Assembly (NCBI GenBank): GCA_037349315.1
Contig: JBAIAC010000054.1
Coordinates: 124,001 to 188,000, forward strand
Origin: Chelydra serpentina
Taxonomy: Eukaryota > Chordata > Testudines > Chelydridae
Reading direction: 5' to 3'
Length of the DNA: 64,000 nt
In this document: positions 63,968 through 64,000 of the stretch, in pieces
Numbering within the stretch: position 1 is the first letter of the stretch
Layout: every line of letters starts with the position of its first letter
Position numbers and translations under genes: made by a program
Notes under the pieces: generated by a model
Seen by the model: the letters and a program-made list of their open reading frames with translations, nothing else
What the model was told of the DNA's origin: nothing
Database searches by the model: none

Positions 63968-64000
63968 GGTAGATGGGGTTGCAAGCGCTGGACTCAGTGC
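63968..64000 (-). other. Upstream part of Gypsy element 3
   Basis: The element continues past the window end; gag, protease and the 5' LTR are not seen. Confidence 0.6.

Overview
The window is vertebrate DNA, most likely from a cryptodiran turtle. It carries several copies of a tRNA-derived SINE whose 3' tail matches the 3' end of the CR1 LINEs next to it (the turtle Cry / polIII SINE architecture), many CR1-type LINEs, hAT-type MITEs and Ty3/Gypsy LTR elements. No intact multi-exon protein gene can be read. What remains of host genes is B30.2/SPRY (butyrophilin/TRIM-type) pseudo-exons, a minus-strand group of exons resembling a maestro HEAT-like (MROH) gene, one orphan last exon, and a dense set of tRNA genes and tRNA pseudogenes (initiator Met, Asn, Ser, Ile, Arg, Gln). 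tRNA clusters beside B30.2 genes are typical of the extended MHC class I region of vertebrates; placing the window there is an inference.

Layout. 1-3.5 kb: 3' part of a decayed Gypsy element with integrase before reverse transcriptase, broken by a hAT MITE, ending in its 3' LTR. 3.5-6.1 kb: old LINE and SINE relics. 6.1-11.3 kb: tRNA cassette, CR1, a second LINE on the minus strand, a SINE and a small inverted repeat. 11.9-17.6 kb: MROH-like exons (minus strand), with a dispersed 1.2-kb repeat lying in the gene. 17.7-23.8 kb: a complete LTR retrotransposon inserted into a SINE; its two 407-bp LTRs read as identical and its 1041-codon ORF is open although the protease, integrase, RT and RNase H sites are all damaged. 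A truncated CR1 follows. 24.2-25.3 kb: probable solo LTR.

27.8-59.3 kb is a large imperfect inverted repeat. Left arm (about 27.84-40.60 kb): GC-rich minisatellite of about 5.6 kb, B30.2 pseudo-exon, solo LTR, MITE, tRNA-Ser pseudogene, tRNA-Asn and iMet pseudogenes, hAT MITE, tRNA-Gln pseudogene, hAT MITE. The right arm (about 49.87-59.32 kb) repeats these in reverse order and orientation, with a minisatellite of only about 0.8 kb and an extra CR1 (55.7-57.0 kb). A further inverted tRNA-cassette pair (40.60-41.20 / 47.81-48.34 kb) lies just inside. The centre (41.2-49.8 kb) holds a SINE, an orphan exon, an inverted partner of the 15.9-17.4 kb repeat, an apparently intact tRNA-Ile and a tRNA-Arg split by a SINE.

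60.0-64 kb: a second minus-strand Gypsy element with its 3' LTR, RNase H, RT and integrase; it runs off the window. The solo LTRs in the two arms belong to this element's LTR family. All assignments come from reading the sequence, without database searches. LINE, MITE and repeat boundaries are approximate unless target-site duplications are given.
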